Origin: Planctomycetota bacterium
Lineage (GTDB): Bacteria; Planctomycetota; Phycisphaerae; Phycisphaerales; UBA1924
Direction: 5' to 3'
Assembly: GCA_023434205.1 (NCBI GenBank)
Contig: JAEYTB010000163.1
Location: forward strand, 1-27,668
DNA: 27,668 nt
Shown here piece by piece: positions 7,115 through 14,553 of the stretch. Under the pieces are notes generated by a model. It worked only from the letters and a program-made list of their open reading frames with translations, did no database searches and had not been told where the DNA came from. Position numbers and translations under genes: made by a program. Every line of letters starts with the position of its first letter. The first letter of the stretch is position 1.

Positions 7115-8650
7115 CTAGCGGGCGCCGCTGATGTCCCAGACGTAGACGTGGACCCGGTAGCCCTCTTCGCCGAGCCAGTTCTTGCGCGCCTGGCCGATGG
7201 GTGCGGCGGCCCAGCGGCCGTCGGGTGACACCACGGGGCCGCCCAGCCACGTCCCGCTGGGCTTGAGTTCGGCCAGCGGGGAGCCGTCCGCGGCCTGCAC
7301 CCGCAGGAAAGGGGACCCCGCGCTTAGCGCAACGGACCGGCCATCGGGGAGGTCGGCGCGGTTGGTGTTGCGGAGCCCGGGGATGGAGGTCTCGGCGCCG
7401 TCGGCCAGGGCGATGCGTTTGACATCGAGGGCGCCGGCGCCGCCGCCGGCGACTTCGACGCTGAGACCGTCGGCCGTCAACTCCGGGCCCTGCCACCAGG
7501 TGCCCTTGACGCTGACGCTGTGCTCGCGGCCCTCGCTGGTGAACAGGCGGCCGCTCAGGGCGCCGGTGGTGGCCGAGGCGTGCGAGTAGATCATGTACGC
7601 CCAGACCATGCGGCCGCCGACCTCGCGGCAGACAAAGCGGCCACCGCTGGAGAGGTCAGCGCTGGTCAGGGGCACCTGGCCGATGACCTCGGTCGTAGCG
7701 CGGGACGGGTCGACTTCCGCGAGCACGGCCTCGTTGATGTGGCGGTGAAGGGAGTTGGTGTACCCGACAAGGGCGCGGCCGGGGTGGGGGCTTGGTTCCA
7801 CCGTCATGATGTTCCAGGGCCCGGTGGTGGGGAGCGGGATGGGCGTGACAGCGCCGGTGGAGAGGTTGCGGGCTTGGAGCACCGCGCCGCCCGGGCCGCC
7901 GTACTCGGTCCACACGAAGTACTTGGAGTCGCGGGTGACGCAGCCAAAGACACCGGAGCCTCCGGCGGTCGCCCAGCCCAGGCGCTGGCCCTGCGGGATG
8001 GACCACACCGAGACGTGCATGCGGTTGAAGAAGTTCCCCTCCTGCGCGCGGACCAGGCGCGGCAGGACCCCGATGCGGGCCAGGGGCTCGAGCCAGGGGC
8101 GGCGCCAGGGGGCGCCCGCACCCGCCGGCTCGAGGGTCAGGAACAGCACCAGCACGCAGATGATGAGGAGGGCGCTGATCGCCGTGACGAGCTTCCAGAT
8201 GCGAGAAACGAAGGACCTGCCCAGCCTTGCGGGGCGGCGCGCGGTGTCGGACCCGCACTCGGGGCAGGTGCCGGGGGCGGGGGGCATGCCGCCGGGCGCG
8301 GTGAGGTCGTAGTTGCAGCGGGGGCAGTAGAAGTGACCGAACCGCTGGCGGTTCCGCAGGGCGCGGGCGAGGACGGCGATGAGCAGCAGGAGGCCGAGGA
8401 GCAGTGCCGCGGCGCTGAGGGTGGGGGCGTGCCAGAGCATGTGGGCCCAGAGCCCGCCGTCGGCCCGCTGCGAAATGTTGAGGGAGGCTCCATCGGGCGC
8501 GAACTCGAGCGTGGGTGAACTCACAGACCCGTCGGGGCTCGTGCGCAGGGGGATGCTGGCGACGGGCTCCAGCACCGGGAGCGGGGTGGGCGACGGCGCG
8601 GTGGGGGGCCCCGCGGCTTCATTCTGCAATAGGGAACTGTTCGGAAACAT
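7115..8650 (-). CDS. Membrane protein with zinc ribbon and extracytoplasmic propeller-like domain
   Basis: I do not recognise a named family. From the ATG chosen (511 residues) there is a Pro-rich N-terminus, a membrane helix at about 79-98, a zinc ribbon with Cys109/Cys112 and Cys129/Cys132 (CPRCNYDL...CPECGS, a pattern frequent in planctomycete membrane proteins), a second helix at about 154-173, and a long C-terminal part rich in repeated beta-strand-like segments (DSKYFVWTEYG, SPDGRWAAAP) that suggests a WD40/TolB-like propeller outside the membrane. The open frame extends to 8725, but that would overlap the divergent gene's start; the ATG at 8650 avoids this, although no clear ribosome-binding site precedes it. 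It converges with the transferase gene, with only 18 bases between the stop codons. Confidence 0.65.
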   Translation of the reverse strand: MFPNSSLLQNEAAGPPTAPSPTPLPVLEPVASIPLRTSPDGSVSSPTLEFAPDGASLNISQRADGGLWAHMLWHAPTLSAAALLLGLLLLIAVLARALRNRQRFGHFYCPRCNYDLTAPGGMPPAPGTCPECGSDTARRPARLGRSFVSRIWKLVTAISALLIICVLVLFLTLEPAGAGAPWRRPWLEPLARIGVLPRLVRAQEGNFFNRMHVSVWSIPQGQRLGWATAGGSGVFGCVTRDSKYFVWTEYGGPGGAVLQARNLSTGAVTPIPLPTTGPWNIMTVEPSPHPGRALVGYTNSLHRHINEAVLAEVDPSRATTEVIGQVPLTSADLSSGGRFVCREVGGRMVWAYMIYSHASATTGALSGRLFTSEGREHSVSVKGTWWQGPELTADGLSVEVAGGGAGALDVKRIALADGAETSIPGLRNTNRADLPDGRSVALSAGSPFLRVQAADGSPLAELKPSGTWLGGPVVSPDGRWAAAPIGQARKNWLGEEGYRVHVYVWDISGAR

Positions 8651-8723
8651 GGGAGTGTGCCGATGGTACTGGAACTCCCCGGGCGAGGGTGCAAGCCCGG
8701 GCGGGAAGCACAAGGAGAAGCAC

Positions 8724-9299
8724 ATGGAGTTTCTGACGAATCTGTGGCTGCCGATCGTCGCGGCAGCGGCGGCGGTGTGGGTCGCGAGCGCGCTGGCGTG
8801 GATGCTGGTCGGGCATCACTCTAAAGACTCGATCGCGCTGCCGGATGAGGACGGGACGCTGCGGAAGCTGGAGGGGATCCCCGCGGGGAACTACACCTTC
8901 CCGCACCCCGTGGACCGCAAGCAGTGCCGCGATCCGGAGTTCATCAAGAAGTGGGAGCGCGGGCCGGCGGGGCTGCTGACGATTTACCCCAAGGTCAGCA
9001 TGGGCAAGAACATGGTTCTGACGCTGCTGACGTACGTGGTTGTGAGCACGCTGATCGGGTACGTGGCGTGGCAGGTGCAGGGCTCGCTGGGGGGCGACAA
9101 GGTGAAGATTTTCCAGGTGGTCGGGACGATGGGCGTGCTGTCGTACGCGTTCGCGTTCATCCCCAATCAGATCTGGTTCGGGGCGTACCCGCGGGCGATC
9201 GCGATGTGCGTGATCGACGGGGTCGTGTACGGGCTGGTCACCGGGGGTGTGTTCGCGCTGCTGTGGCCGAAGGTTGGGGTGACGGTCCCGGGGCTGTAG
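8724..9299 (+). CDS. Conserved four-helix inner-membrane protein of unknown function
   Basis: The 191-residue protein starts MEFLTNLWLPIVAAAAAVWVAS, with predicted membrane helices at about 5-27, 93-112, 128-145 and 150-175 and a soluble loop between the first two containing LPDEDGTLRKL and a GNYTFPHP segment. This resembles a widespread uncharacterised family that begins with a similar helix, a conserved HH/K-x-D...LPDED motif, a Y-x-FP loop and a final DGLVYGLLTAG-like helix (here DGVVYGLVTGG). No function is known to me. The start is supported by AAGGAG eight bases upstream. It diverges from the zinc-ribbon protein gene; a GC-rich inverted repeat (8678-8684 with 8695-8701) lies between them. 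A strong hairpin terminator follows. Confidence 0.8.
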   Translation: MEFLTNLWLPIVAAAAAVWVASALAWMLVGHHSKDSIALPDEDGTLRKLEGIPAGNYTFPHPVDRKQCRDPEFIKKWERGPAGLLTIYPKVSMGKNMVLTLLTYVVVSTLIGYVAWQVQGSLGGDKVKIFQVVGTMGVLSYAFAFIPNQIWFGAYPRAIAMCVIDGVVYGLVTGGVFALLWPKVGVTVPGL

Positions 9300-9318
9300 C
9301 GGCCTGTTTTTTCGGCGG

Positions 9319-9348
9319 GCGGCCCCGGAACCGGGGCCGCTTCGCGTT
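9319..9348 (+). terminator. Hairpin terminator after the four-helix membrane protein gene
   Basis: A perfect inverted repeat GCGGCCCCGG/CCGGGGCCGC separated by AA, followed by TTCGCGTT. It separates this gene from the pilin promoter that follows. Confidence 0.6.
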
Positions 9349-9375
9349 GCAAGTTTGGGCGGTTCCGGCCATACT
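9347..9375 (+). promoter_or_regulatory. Putative promoter of the first pseudopilin gene
   Basis: TTGCAA (9347-9352), a 17-base spacer and CATACT (9370-9375), each matching four of six consensus bases. This gives a leader of about 35 bases ending in the GGAGGG ribosome-binding site. Confidence 0.4.
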
Positions 9376-9415
9376 GCGCCGTCCCGCTCCCCGCTCCTGT
9401 TCTGGAGGGTATTCA

Positions 9416-10198
9416 ATGCGACGGCATGCCCGGGCCTTTTCGCTCATCGAGCTTCTGGTGGTCATCGCCGTCATTGCGCTGCTGATCAGCCTGCTGCTGC
9501 CGGCGCTGGGGAAGGCGCGGGAGTCGGCCAAGGCGGCGCTGTGCCTGGCGCACAACAACCAGTTCGCCAACGCGATGTCGGGGTACGTGAACGACAACAA
9601 GGGGTACTTCCCCGGCGACCACCGGCAGATCGGCGCGACGTCGTGGATCACCTGGGCGCCGCGCCTGCGCCGCTACCTTCAGGACGACCCCCGCGTCTTC
9701 TACTGCCCCTCCGCGAGGAAGGAATACAAGTGGACGCCGGTGTTCAACTACAACACGGCGGGGTTCGCCAAGCCGACCAGCTACGGGTACCTGCCTGAAG
9801 AACGCCCGCTGACCGGTTACGAGTTCTTTTCCTACGGGTACAACGGGTCGGGCAGCGTTGCGTGGACCACCGCGCCGCAGCTCGGGCTGGGGCTCCACGT
9901 GGCGCCGGCCGAGCCCAACACGCCCAACCCCGAGCCGCAGTGGAGCGAGATCAAGGACAGCAAGGTCGTCGCCCCGTCGAACATGATCGCGATCGCAGAC
10001 TCGCTGGCCAACGGCAACTGGGACACGTGGATCACGCCCAGCCCGCTGTACCCGCTGTCGGCGCCCGGGAAGCGGCACTCGGGCAACTCGCAGGTCCTCT
10101 TTGTCGATGGGCACGCTGTGTCGATGCGGCAGTCGGAGCTGATGAGCACCCGGCCCGAAGCACGCGCCCGCTGGAACAACGACCACAAGCCGCGCTGA
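9416..10198 (+). CDS. Type II/IV pseudopilin-like protein with H-X9-DG motif
   Basis: The 260-residue protein carries a prepilin peptidase signal: short basic leader MRRHARA, then FSLIELLVVIAVIALLIS, with Glu at +5 of the mature chain and Ala rather than the usual Gly at -1. After the hydrophobic helix comes LLPALGKARESAK, a planctomycete hallmark. Near the C-terminus, HSGNSQVLFVDG is the H-X9-DG motif (about 220-231) of the large planctomycete family. Such proteins are thought to be processed and methylated like pilins and anchored in or exported across the membrane; individual roles are unknown. GGAGGG lies six bases upstream of the ATG, and a longer in-frame frame upstream is rejected because it lacks the leader. 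It is followed after 21 bases by a small zinc-ribbon gene. Confidence 0.9.
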   Translation: MRRHARAFSLIELLVVIAVIALLISLLLPALGKARESAKAALCLAHNNQFANAMSGYVNDNKGYFPGDHRQIGATSWITWAPRLRRYLQDDPRVFYCPSARKEYKWTPVFNYNTAGFAKPTSYGYLPEERPLTGYEFFSYGYNGSGSVAWTTAPQLGLGLHVAPAEPNTPNPEPQWSEIKDSKVVAPSNMIAIADSLANGNWDTWITPSPLYPLSAPGKRHSGNSQVLFVDGHAVSMRQSELMSTRPEARARWNNDHKPR

Positions 10199-10219
10199 TC
10201 ACCCCTCACCGAGGTAACC

Positions 10220-10585
10220 ATGGTCAAGAAAGTTGTCCTTGTCATCCTCGCCCTGGCCGCGCTGGGGCAGGCCGCGTACCTCACCTACGGCTACATGAAC
10301 CGGCCCGGCGGGGATGACGAGCAGGTCGCAGCGGACTTTGCGTGCAGCAACAGCGGGTGCGGGCACAGCTTCTCGATCTCCCGCGATGAGCTGGTCCGGG
10401 TCGCCCAGAACGGCGGCGCCCCGGAGTGCCCGCAGTGCAAGACAGCGCTGACGCGCCGCGCGATGAAGTGCCCCGCCTGCAAGGAGCACATCGCCCTGAT
10501 CGGGCACGGGCAGATCCCGCCCAAGTGCGAGAAGTGCGGGCGCACGATCTCGGTGGACGCCGAGGGCGTGCCCTTCTGTCCATGA
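10220..10585 (+). CDS. Small membrane-anchored zinc-ribbon protein
   Basis: The 121-residue protein has one N-terminal membrane anchor (about 4-25), then eight or more cysteines in CxxC-type pairs: CSNSGC, CPQC, CPAC, CEKC and a terminal C. They could form two zinc ribbons. It is not a recognised enzyme. GAGG lies just before the ATG (cgaggtaaccATG), and the gene follows the pseudopilin closely, so the two are probably one operon ending at the strong hairpin at 10,609. A role in assembly or quality control of the pilin partner is possible but is inference from position only. Confidence 0.8.
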   Translation: MVKKVVLVILALAALGQAAYLTYGYMNRPGGDDEQVAADFACSNSGCGHSFSISRDELVRVAQNGGAPECPQCKTALTRRAMKCPACKEHIALIGHGQIPPKCEKCGRTISVDAEGVPFCP

Positions 10586-10608
10586 CCCTGGGCAACCGGT
10601 GAAATGAG

Positions 10609-10636
10609 AAAGGGGCCCGCCGTCGGGCCCCTTTTT
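10609..10636 (+). terminator. Strong intrinsic terminator shared by convergent genes
   Basis: An 11-base-pair perfect stem AAAGGGGCCCG/CGGGCCCCTTT with a CCGT loop and a T5 run. It ends the pilin/zinc-ribbon operon; on the other strand the same stem lies just after the prolyl oligopeptidase stop codon and has a weaker T-run. Confidence 0.85.
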
Positions 10637-10657
10637 CGTTGGATTCAGGCGGGCGGC

Positions 10658-12814
10658 TCAGTCGAGCATGCCCATCTGCCACATGACGAAGGCCCGCTCG
10701 TCCGCGATATCGCGGACGCGGAGGTTGAGGGGCTTGCCCTGGCCGTGGCCGGCGTCGCGGTCAACCCACAGCAGCACGGGCTGCTTGTCGGGGTCGCTCG
10801 CGGTGGAGGCCTGGAGCGCCGCGGCCATCTTACGGGCGTGGAGCGGGTGGACGCGGCTGTCGTTCTCGCCCGCCGTCAGCAGCACGGCGGGGTAGGGGGT
10901 CCCGGGCTTGATGTGGTGGTAGGGCGAGTACGCGTGGATGTACTTGAACTGGGCGGGGTCCTTGGCGGTGCCGTACTCGGGGACCCAGTACTTGGCCATC
11001 AGGAAGTCATCGAAGCGGACCATGTCGAGCAGCGGGACATAGCAGAGGACGACGGCGCACAGGTCAGGCCGCTGCGTGAGGAAGGCGCCGGTCAGGAGTC
11101 CGCCGTTGCTCCCGCCGCGGACGGCGAGCCGCTTGGGGTTGGTGTACTTGACGTTGATGAGGTGCTCGGCGGCAGCGATGAAGTCGTCGAAGGTGTTCTG
11201 CTTCTGGTCGAGCATTCCGCCGCGGTGCCAGGCCTCGCCGTACTCGTTGCCGCCGCGGAGGTTGGCCACCGCGTAGACGCCGCCCGCGTCGAACCACTGG
11301 AACATGCTTGGGACGAAGGTGGGGGTCTGCGAGACGGTGAACCCGCCGTAGCCGTAGAGGATGGTGGGGTTGTTGCCGTTGAGCTCCAGGCCCTTCTTGT
11401 GGATGATGAACACGCTGACCTTGGTGCCGTCCTTGCTGCGGTACCACTCCTGCTTGACCTCGACGGTGGTGGGGTCAACGGGTACGGCGGGCTGCTCCCA
11501 CAGGCGGGGCTCGGCGTCGGGGCGGGCGAGGTCGACGTGGAAGATGGTGGTGGGGTAGTTGAAGCTGGTGAAGGTGAGGAAGCCGTCGGTGCGGTTCTGG
11601 TCGGTGGCCAGGCCGGCGGTGCCGATGCCCGGCAGCTTGAGCGTGCCCTTGGCCTTGCCGTTGTAGTCGAACAGCTCGATGGCGCTGCACGCGTTCTTGA
11701 GGAACTCCACGGCGAGGATGCCCTTGGCCACATCGACGCTCTGGATCACCGCGTCGCGGCGCTCCGGGACAAGGACTTTCCAGTTCTTCTCCTCGGGGCG
11801 GTTGAGGTTCACGGCGACCACGCGCCCGTTGGGGGCGTTGAGCGTCGTCAGCATGTACATGGTGTCGCCGACGATCGTGCCGCCGCTCTGCGCCTCCTTG
11901 CCCTCGGTGATGGGCCGCTTGGTGAGCTTGCCGGTGCGGAGGAACTCCGCGGCGGGGGCGACCCACAGGTCGTTGTTGCGGGTGCCCGTGGCGTAAGAGA
12001 GGCTCAGCCACTTGCCGTCCTTGCTGATGCCGCCGTAGGGCCCGTAGGTGGTGGCGAGCTTCTCGTTCTCGGCCTTGGTGAACTGCCGCATCACGAGCTG
12101 GTCGCTGATGAGGTAGGGGGCCGAGGGGTCCAGGCGTGCAAGGCGGACCTGGCCGGCGTAGGGGTTGCGCACGTCGGCGAGGTTGCGGTACACGAAGCCG
12201 GACGAATCAGGCAGCCAGCTGCAGCCGGAGACTTTGCCGCTGATCTCGAGCGAGCGGACCTGGCCGGAGTCCACCTCAAGGATGCGGAGCACGGAGTTCT
12301 CGGTGCCGGAGCGGTAGGTGCCGAAGGCGAGCAGCTTGCCGTCCTCGCTGGGGGTGTACCAGGAGATGGTCGTCAGGCCCGTGGAGTCGATCTCCTTGGG
12401 GTCCAGGAGCAGCTTGGGCGTGCCGTCGATGCCGTCGCGGACGAAGACCGACGCCTGGTTCTGGTCGCCCTCGCGCTTGGAGTAGAAGTAGCGGTTACCG
12501 CGCATCACGGGAGCGGAGACGCTGCCGACCTCCATGAGCGGGCGGAGCTTGGCCTCGATGTCCTTGCGCCCGGGGAGGTTGTCCAGGACGCTGCGGGTGT
12601 AGGCGTTCTGCTCGTCGGTCCACTTGGCGACCTCATCGTTCATCTTCCCCATGGCGTTGGGGTCGGAGTTGTCGCCCTCGAGCCAGCGGTAGTTGTCGAT
12701 GATCTCGACGCCGTGGACGGTGTCCTTGACGCCGTCGCGCCGGGTTTCGGGTGGGCCGGCCAGAAGGCTTGAGGCCGCGATCAGAGTTGCTGCGATCCCT
12801 ACGCGAACGTGCAT
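10658..12814 (-). CDS. Secreted prolyl oligopeptidase family serine peptidase (S9A)
   Basis: The 718-residue protein has a signal peptide (about 1-20, with an LLAGPP cleavage region), a short N-terminal helix segment, a seven-bladed beta-propeller (about 75-430) and a C-terminal alpha/beta hydrolase domain. The catalytic triad is visible: Ser569 in RGGSNGG, Asp652 in GENDSRV and His690 in DAGHGQG. The oxyanion/linker region TILYGYGGF (about 484-492) and the RGGNEYGEAWH motif typical of S9A are present. Members cleave after proline in oligopeptides small enough to pass the propeller; the signal peptide puts this one in the periplasm or outside. The length is normal for the family. GGAG sits before the ATG. 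It lies 40 bases downstream of ispH in the same direction and may be cotranscribed with it. Confidence 0.95.
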   Translation of the reverse strand: MHVRVGIAATLIAASSLLAGPPETRRDGVKDTVHGVEIIDNYRWLEGDNSDPNAMGKMNDEVAKWTDEQNAYTRSVLDNLPGRKDIEAKLRPLMEVGSVSAPVMRGNRYFYSKREGDQNQASVFVRDGIDGTPKLLLDPKEIDSTGLTTISWYTPSEDGKLLAFGTYRSGTENSVLRILEVDSGQVRSLEISGKVSGCSWLPDSSGFVYRNLADVRNPYAGQVRLARLDPSAPYLISDQLVMRQFTKAENEKLATTYGPYGGISKDGKWLSLSYATGTRNNDLWVAPAAEFLRTGKLTKRPITEGKEAQSGGTIVGDTMYMLTTLNAPNGRVVAVNLNRPEEKNWKVLVPERRDAVIQSVDVAKGILAVEFLKNACSAIELFDYNGKAKGTLKLPGIGTAGLATDQNRTDGFLTFTSFNYPTTIFHVDLARPDAEPRLWEQPAVPVDPTTVEVKQEWYRSKDGTKVSVFIIHKKGLELNGNNPTILYGYGGFTVSQTPTFVPSMFQWFDAGGVYAVANLRGGNEYGEAWHRGGMLDQKQNTFDDFIAAAEHLINVKYTNPKRLAVRGGSNGGLLTGAFLTQRPDLCAVVLCYVPLLDMVRFDDFLMAKYWVPEYGTAKDPAQFKYIHAYSPYHHIKPGTPYPAVLLTAGENDSRVHPLHARKMAAALQASTASDPDKQPVLLWVDRDAGHGQGKPLNLRVRDIADERAFVMWQMGMLD

Positions 12815-12854
12815 GCGTGATGCTCCAGATGAATGGAAACCGAGTGGTGGCAGT

Positions 12855-13904
12855 CTACGGGATGCGAGGGGCGGCCGACACCGTCAAAGGCACGGCCCCG
12901 TACTGGGCCTGAGTAATGATGGGCGAGGACACCCGCAGGGTCCGGCTCAGCGGGTCTATCCCTCGCTGTTCCATGACCTTACGCAGGGCGCCCGGGGGGG
13001 CGAACTCGACGTCTTCTTCGAAGACCTCGCGCTGCTCGATGGTGCCCCCGAACCGCTCCAGGAGCACACGGCAGACGCCCGCGACCAGGTCCTCGGGGGC
13101 GGAGGCGCCGGCGGTGATGAGCACCGTCTCCTGGCCCGTGGGGAACCACGCGAAGTCCACCTCGCTCACATCGTCCACGCGCCTGGCGGGGGTGCCCACG
13201 TTGGCCGAAATCTCCGTCAAGCGGACTGAGTTCGAGGAGTTGCGCGATCCGATCACAAGCACCAAGTCGCACTCGGGGGCGATCTGCCGCACCGCGTGCT
13301 GGCGGTTGGTGGTGGCGTAGCAGATGTCGCTGCTGGGGGGCTCTTTGATGCCGGGGAAGGCCCGCTTGAGGGCATCGATCACCACCGCGGCGTCATCGGT
13401 CGAGAGGGTGGTCTGCGTCAGGTAGACGAGCTTGCCCGGGTCCTTGATCTTGAGGCCGGGGATGTCGGCGGGGGACTCGACCACCTGCGTGGCGTCGGGG
13501 GCCTCGCCGAAGGTGCCGGCGACTTCCTGGTGGTCCTTGTGGCCGATGAGCAGGATCTGGTATCCCTGGCGTGCGTACCGCACCGCCTCGGCGTGGACCT
13601 TGGTGACCAGCGGGCAGGTGGCGTCGATGGTGAACAGGCCGCGGTCGCGGGCCTGGGCGCGGATGGCGGGCGAGACGCCGTGGGCGGAGAAGACGACGAT
13701 CTGGCCGTGGGGCACGTCGTTGAGGTCATCGACGAAGCGGACGCCGCGGTCGACGAACCGGCCGACGACGTGCTTGTTGTGGACGATCTCGTGATAGACG
13801 TACACCTGCTCGCCGGGGAAAAGGTCGAGGACCTGGTCGACGACGTCGATGGCCATGCGGACGCCGGCGCAGAAGCCGCGGGGGTTGGGGAGGATGAGCT
13901 TCAT
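12855..13904 (-). CDS. ispH: 4-hydroxy-3-methylbut-2-enyl diphosphate reductase
   Basis: IspH (LytB) is the last enzyme of the MEP pathway, reducing HMBPP to isopentenyl and dimethylallyl diphosphate using a [4Fe-4S] cluster. The 349-residue sequence has the three cluster cysteines, Cys12 in PRGFCAGV, Cys97 in DATCPLV and Cys195 in DICYATTNRQ, the substrate-binding His42 (HEIVHN) and His75 (SAHGV), and the HQEVAGT segment with catalytic Glu127. SRNSSNSVRL and a late AGASAPE motif are also typical. It is somewhat longer than the E. coli enzyme because of an extended C-terminal tail (about 310-349). The start is fixed because the MKLILPNPRGFC opening must carry the first cysteine. The role in supplying isoprenoids is firm. 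Confidence 0.97.
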   Translation of the reverse strand: MKLILPNPRGFCAGVRMAIDVVDQVLDLFPGEQVYVYHEIVHNKHVVGRFVDRGVRFVDDLNDVPHGQIVVFSAHGVSPAIRAQARDRGLFTIDATCPLVTKVHAEAVRYARQGYQILLIGHKDHQEVAGTFGEAPDATQVVESPADIPGLKIKDPGKLVYLTQTTLSTDDAAVVIDALKRAFPGIKEPPSSDICYATTNRQHAVRQIAPECDLVLVIGSRNSSNSVRLTEISANVGTPARRVDDVSEVDFAWFPTGQETVLITAGASAPEDLVAGVCRVLLERFGGTIEQREVFEEDVEFAPPGALRKVMEQRGIDPLSRTLRVSSPIITQAQYGAVPLTVSAAPRIP

Positions 13905-13939
13905 GGAGTCGCGGCGGGGGCGGGTGGTGTTCCTGTCAG

Positions 13940-13945
13940 ATGATA
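13940..13945 (-). promoter_or_regulatory. Possible ispH -10 element
   Basis: On the minus strand TATCAT (five of six consensus matches) lies 35 bases before the ispH ATG. No good -35 is found at 16-18 bases. Confidence 0.28.
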
Positions 13946-13967
13946 CGCGCCGGGGCGGCGTACCCGA

Positions 13968-14033
13968 CCTGAACCCCTACGGGTCCCCCGCGCGCGGGGT
14001 TCTCCACCCCCTTTCCACGGTTCAGGTTCCGTG
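13968..14033. promoter_or_regulatory. Nested inverted repeats with two alternative pairings between ispH and the 14,152 gene
   Basis: CCTGAACC (13968-13975) is complementary to GGTTCAGG (14019-14026) and encloses the 14-base palindrome CCCCGCGCGCGGGG (13986-13999). The GGTTCAGG arm can instead form the loop and part of a second hairpin, CACGG (14016-14020) with CCGTG (14029-14033). The two folds exclude each other. This could be a structured leader, an attenuator or a protein-binding site; no known riboswitch class is recognised. Confidence 0.35.
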
Positions 14034-14151
14034 AAGACCTGTCGGTCAGTTGAGGGTGGGGGGCGGGGCAGATAAGCTGGAGGACCCTCTGTGCAAAGAA
14101 CGGGGGGCGGCCCGCCGATCGGCTTGCCGCTGGTGTTCCCTCGGAGCGTTC

Positions 14152-14541
14152 ATGGGAAGCGTCAAGCCCTGGCAGATCGCGGTGATGGTGCTGGCGGTGA
14201 TCGCCGTGGGCGTTGCCTCGTACTTCTCGTTCACCGGGGAGGGGGGCCCCCCCGCCCAGGCGACCGAGGTCCACCTTGTGGACATCCGCACGGGGCAGTT
14301 GTTCGTGGCGAAGTACCCGGAGCGTCGGCCGGTGAGCTTTCCGGCGGTGAACCCCGAAAGCCAGCAGGCGACGTTGTTCCCAGCGCGTCAGGACGCGGAC
14401 AAGTGGGTGCTGAACACCCGGTATATGTCCATCATCCGCAAGGACAAGAACTTGAAACCCGACCTGATCGTCAATCAGCAGTCGGGAGAGCTGAAGCTCG
14501 AATCGACCAGCCCGACACGGATTAACCCGTTCGGAGCCTGA
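14152..14541 (+). CDS. Small membrane-anchored protein upstream of a pseudopilin
   Basis: The 129-residue protein starts MGSVKPWQIAVMVLAVIAVG with one N-terminal membrane helix (about 7-26), followed by a soluble domain containing VHLVDIRTGQLFVAKYPERR, FPAVNPESQQATLFPA, DKWVLNTRYM and a polar tail. I do not recognise a named family, although similar short anchored proteins with a 'VD..TG.LF' segment occur next to pseudopilin genes in Phycisphaerae as far as I recall. GGAG lies five bases before the ATG. The gene is 12 bases upstream of the next pseudopilin and probably in one operon with it. This mirrors the pilin/zinc-ribbon pair at 9,416-10,585, in reverse gene order. An upstream ATG in frame (14050) is less likely because it places the helix internally. 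Confidence 0.75.
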   Translation: MGSVKPWQIAVMVLAVIAVGVASYFSFTGEGGPPAQATEVHLVDIRTGQLFVAKYPERRPVSFPAVNPESQQATLFPARQDADKWVLNTRYMSIIRKDKNLKPDLIVNQQSGELKLESTSPTRINPFGA

Positions 14542-14553
14542 CGGAGCCGTTCC

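Noticed and set aside
8379..8723. Extended N-terminus for the four-helix membrane protein
   Set aside because: The extra 115 codons are antisense to the zinc-ribbon protein gene, and an AAGGAG site marks the ATG at 8724 as the start.
10604..12772. A 722-codon open frame on the plus strand
   Set aside because: It is antisense to the prolyl oligopeptidase gene, has Gly/Val/Ala/Asp-rich composition with no family motifs, and reflects the high GC of third codon positions.
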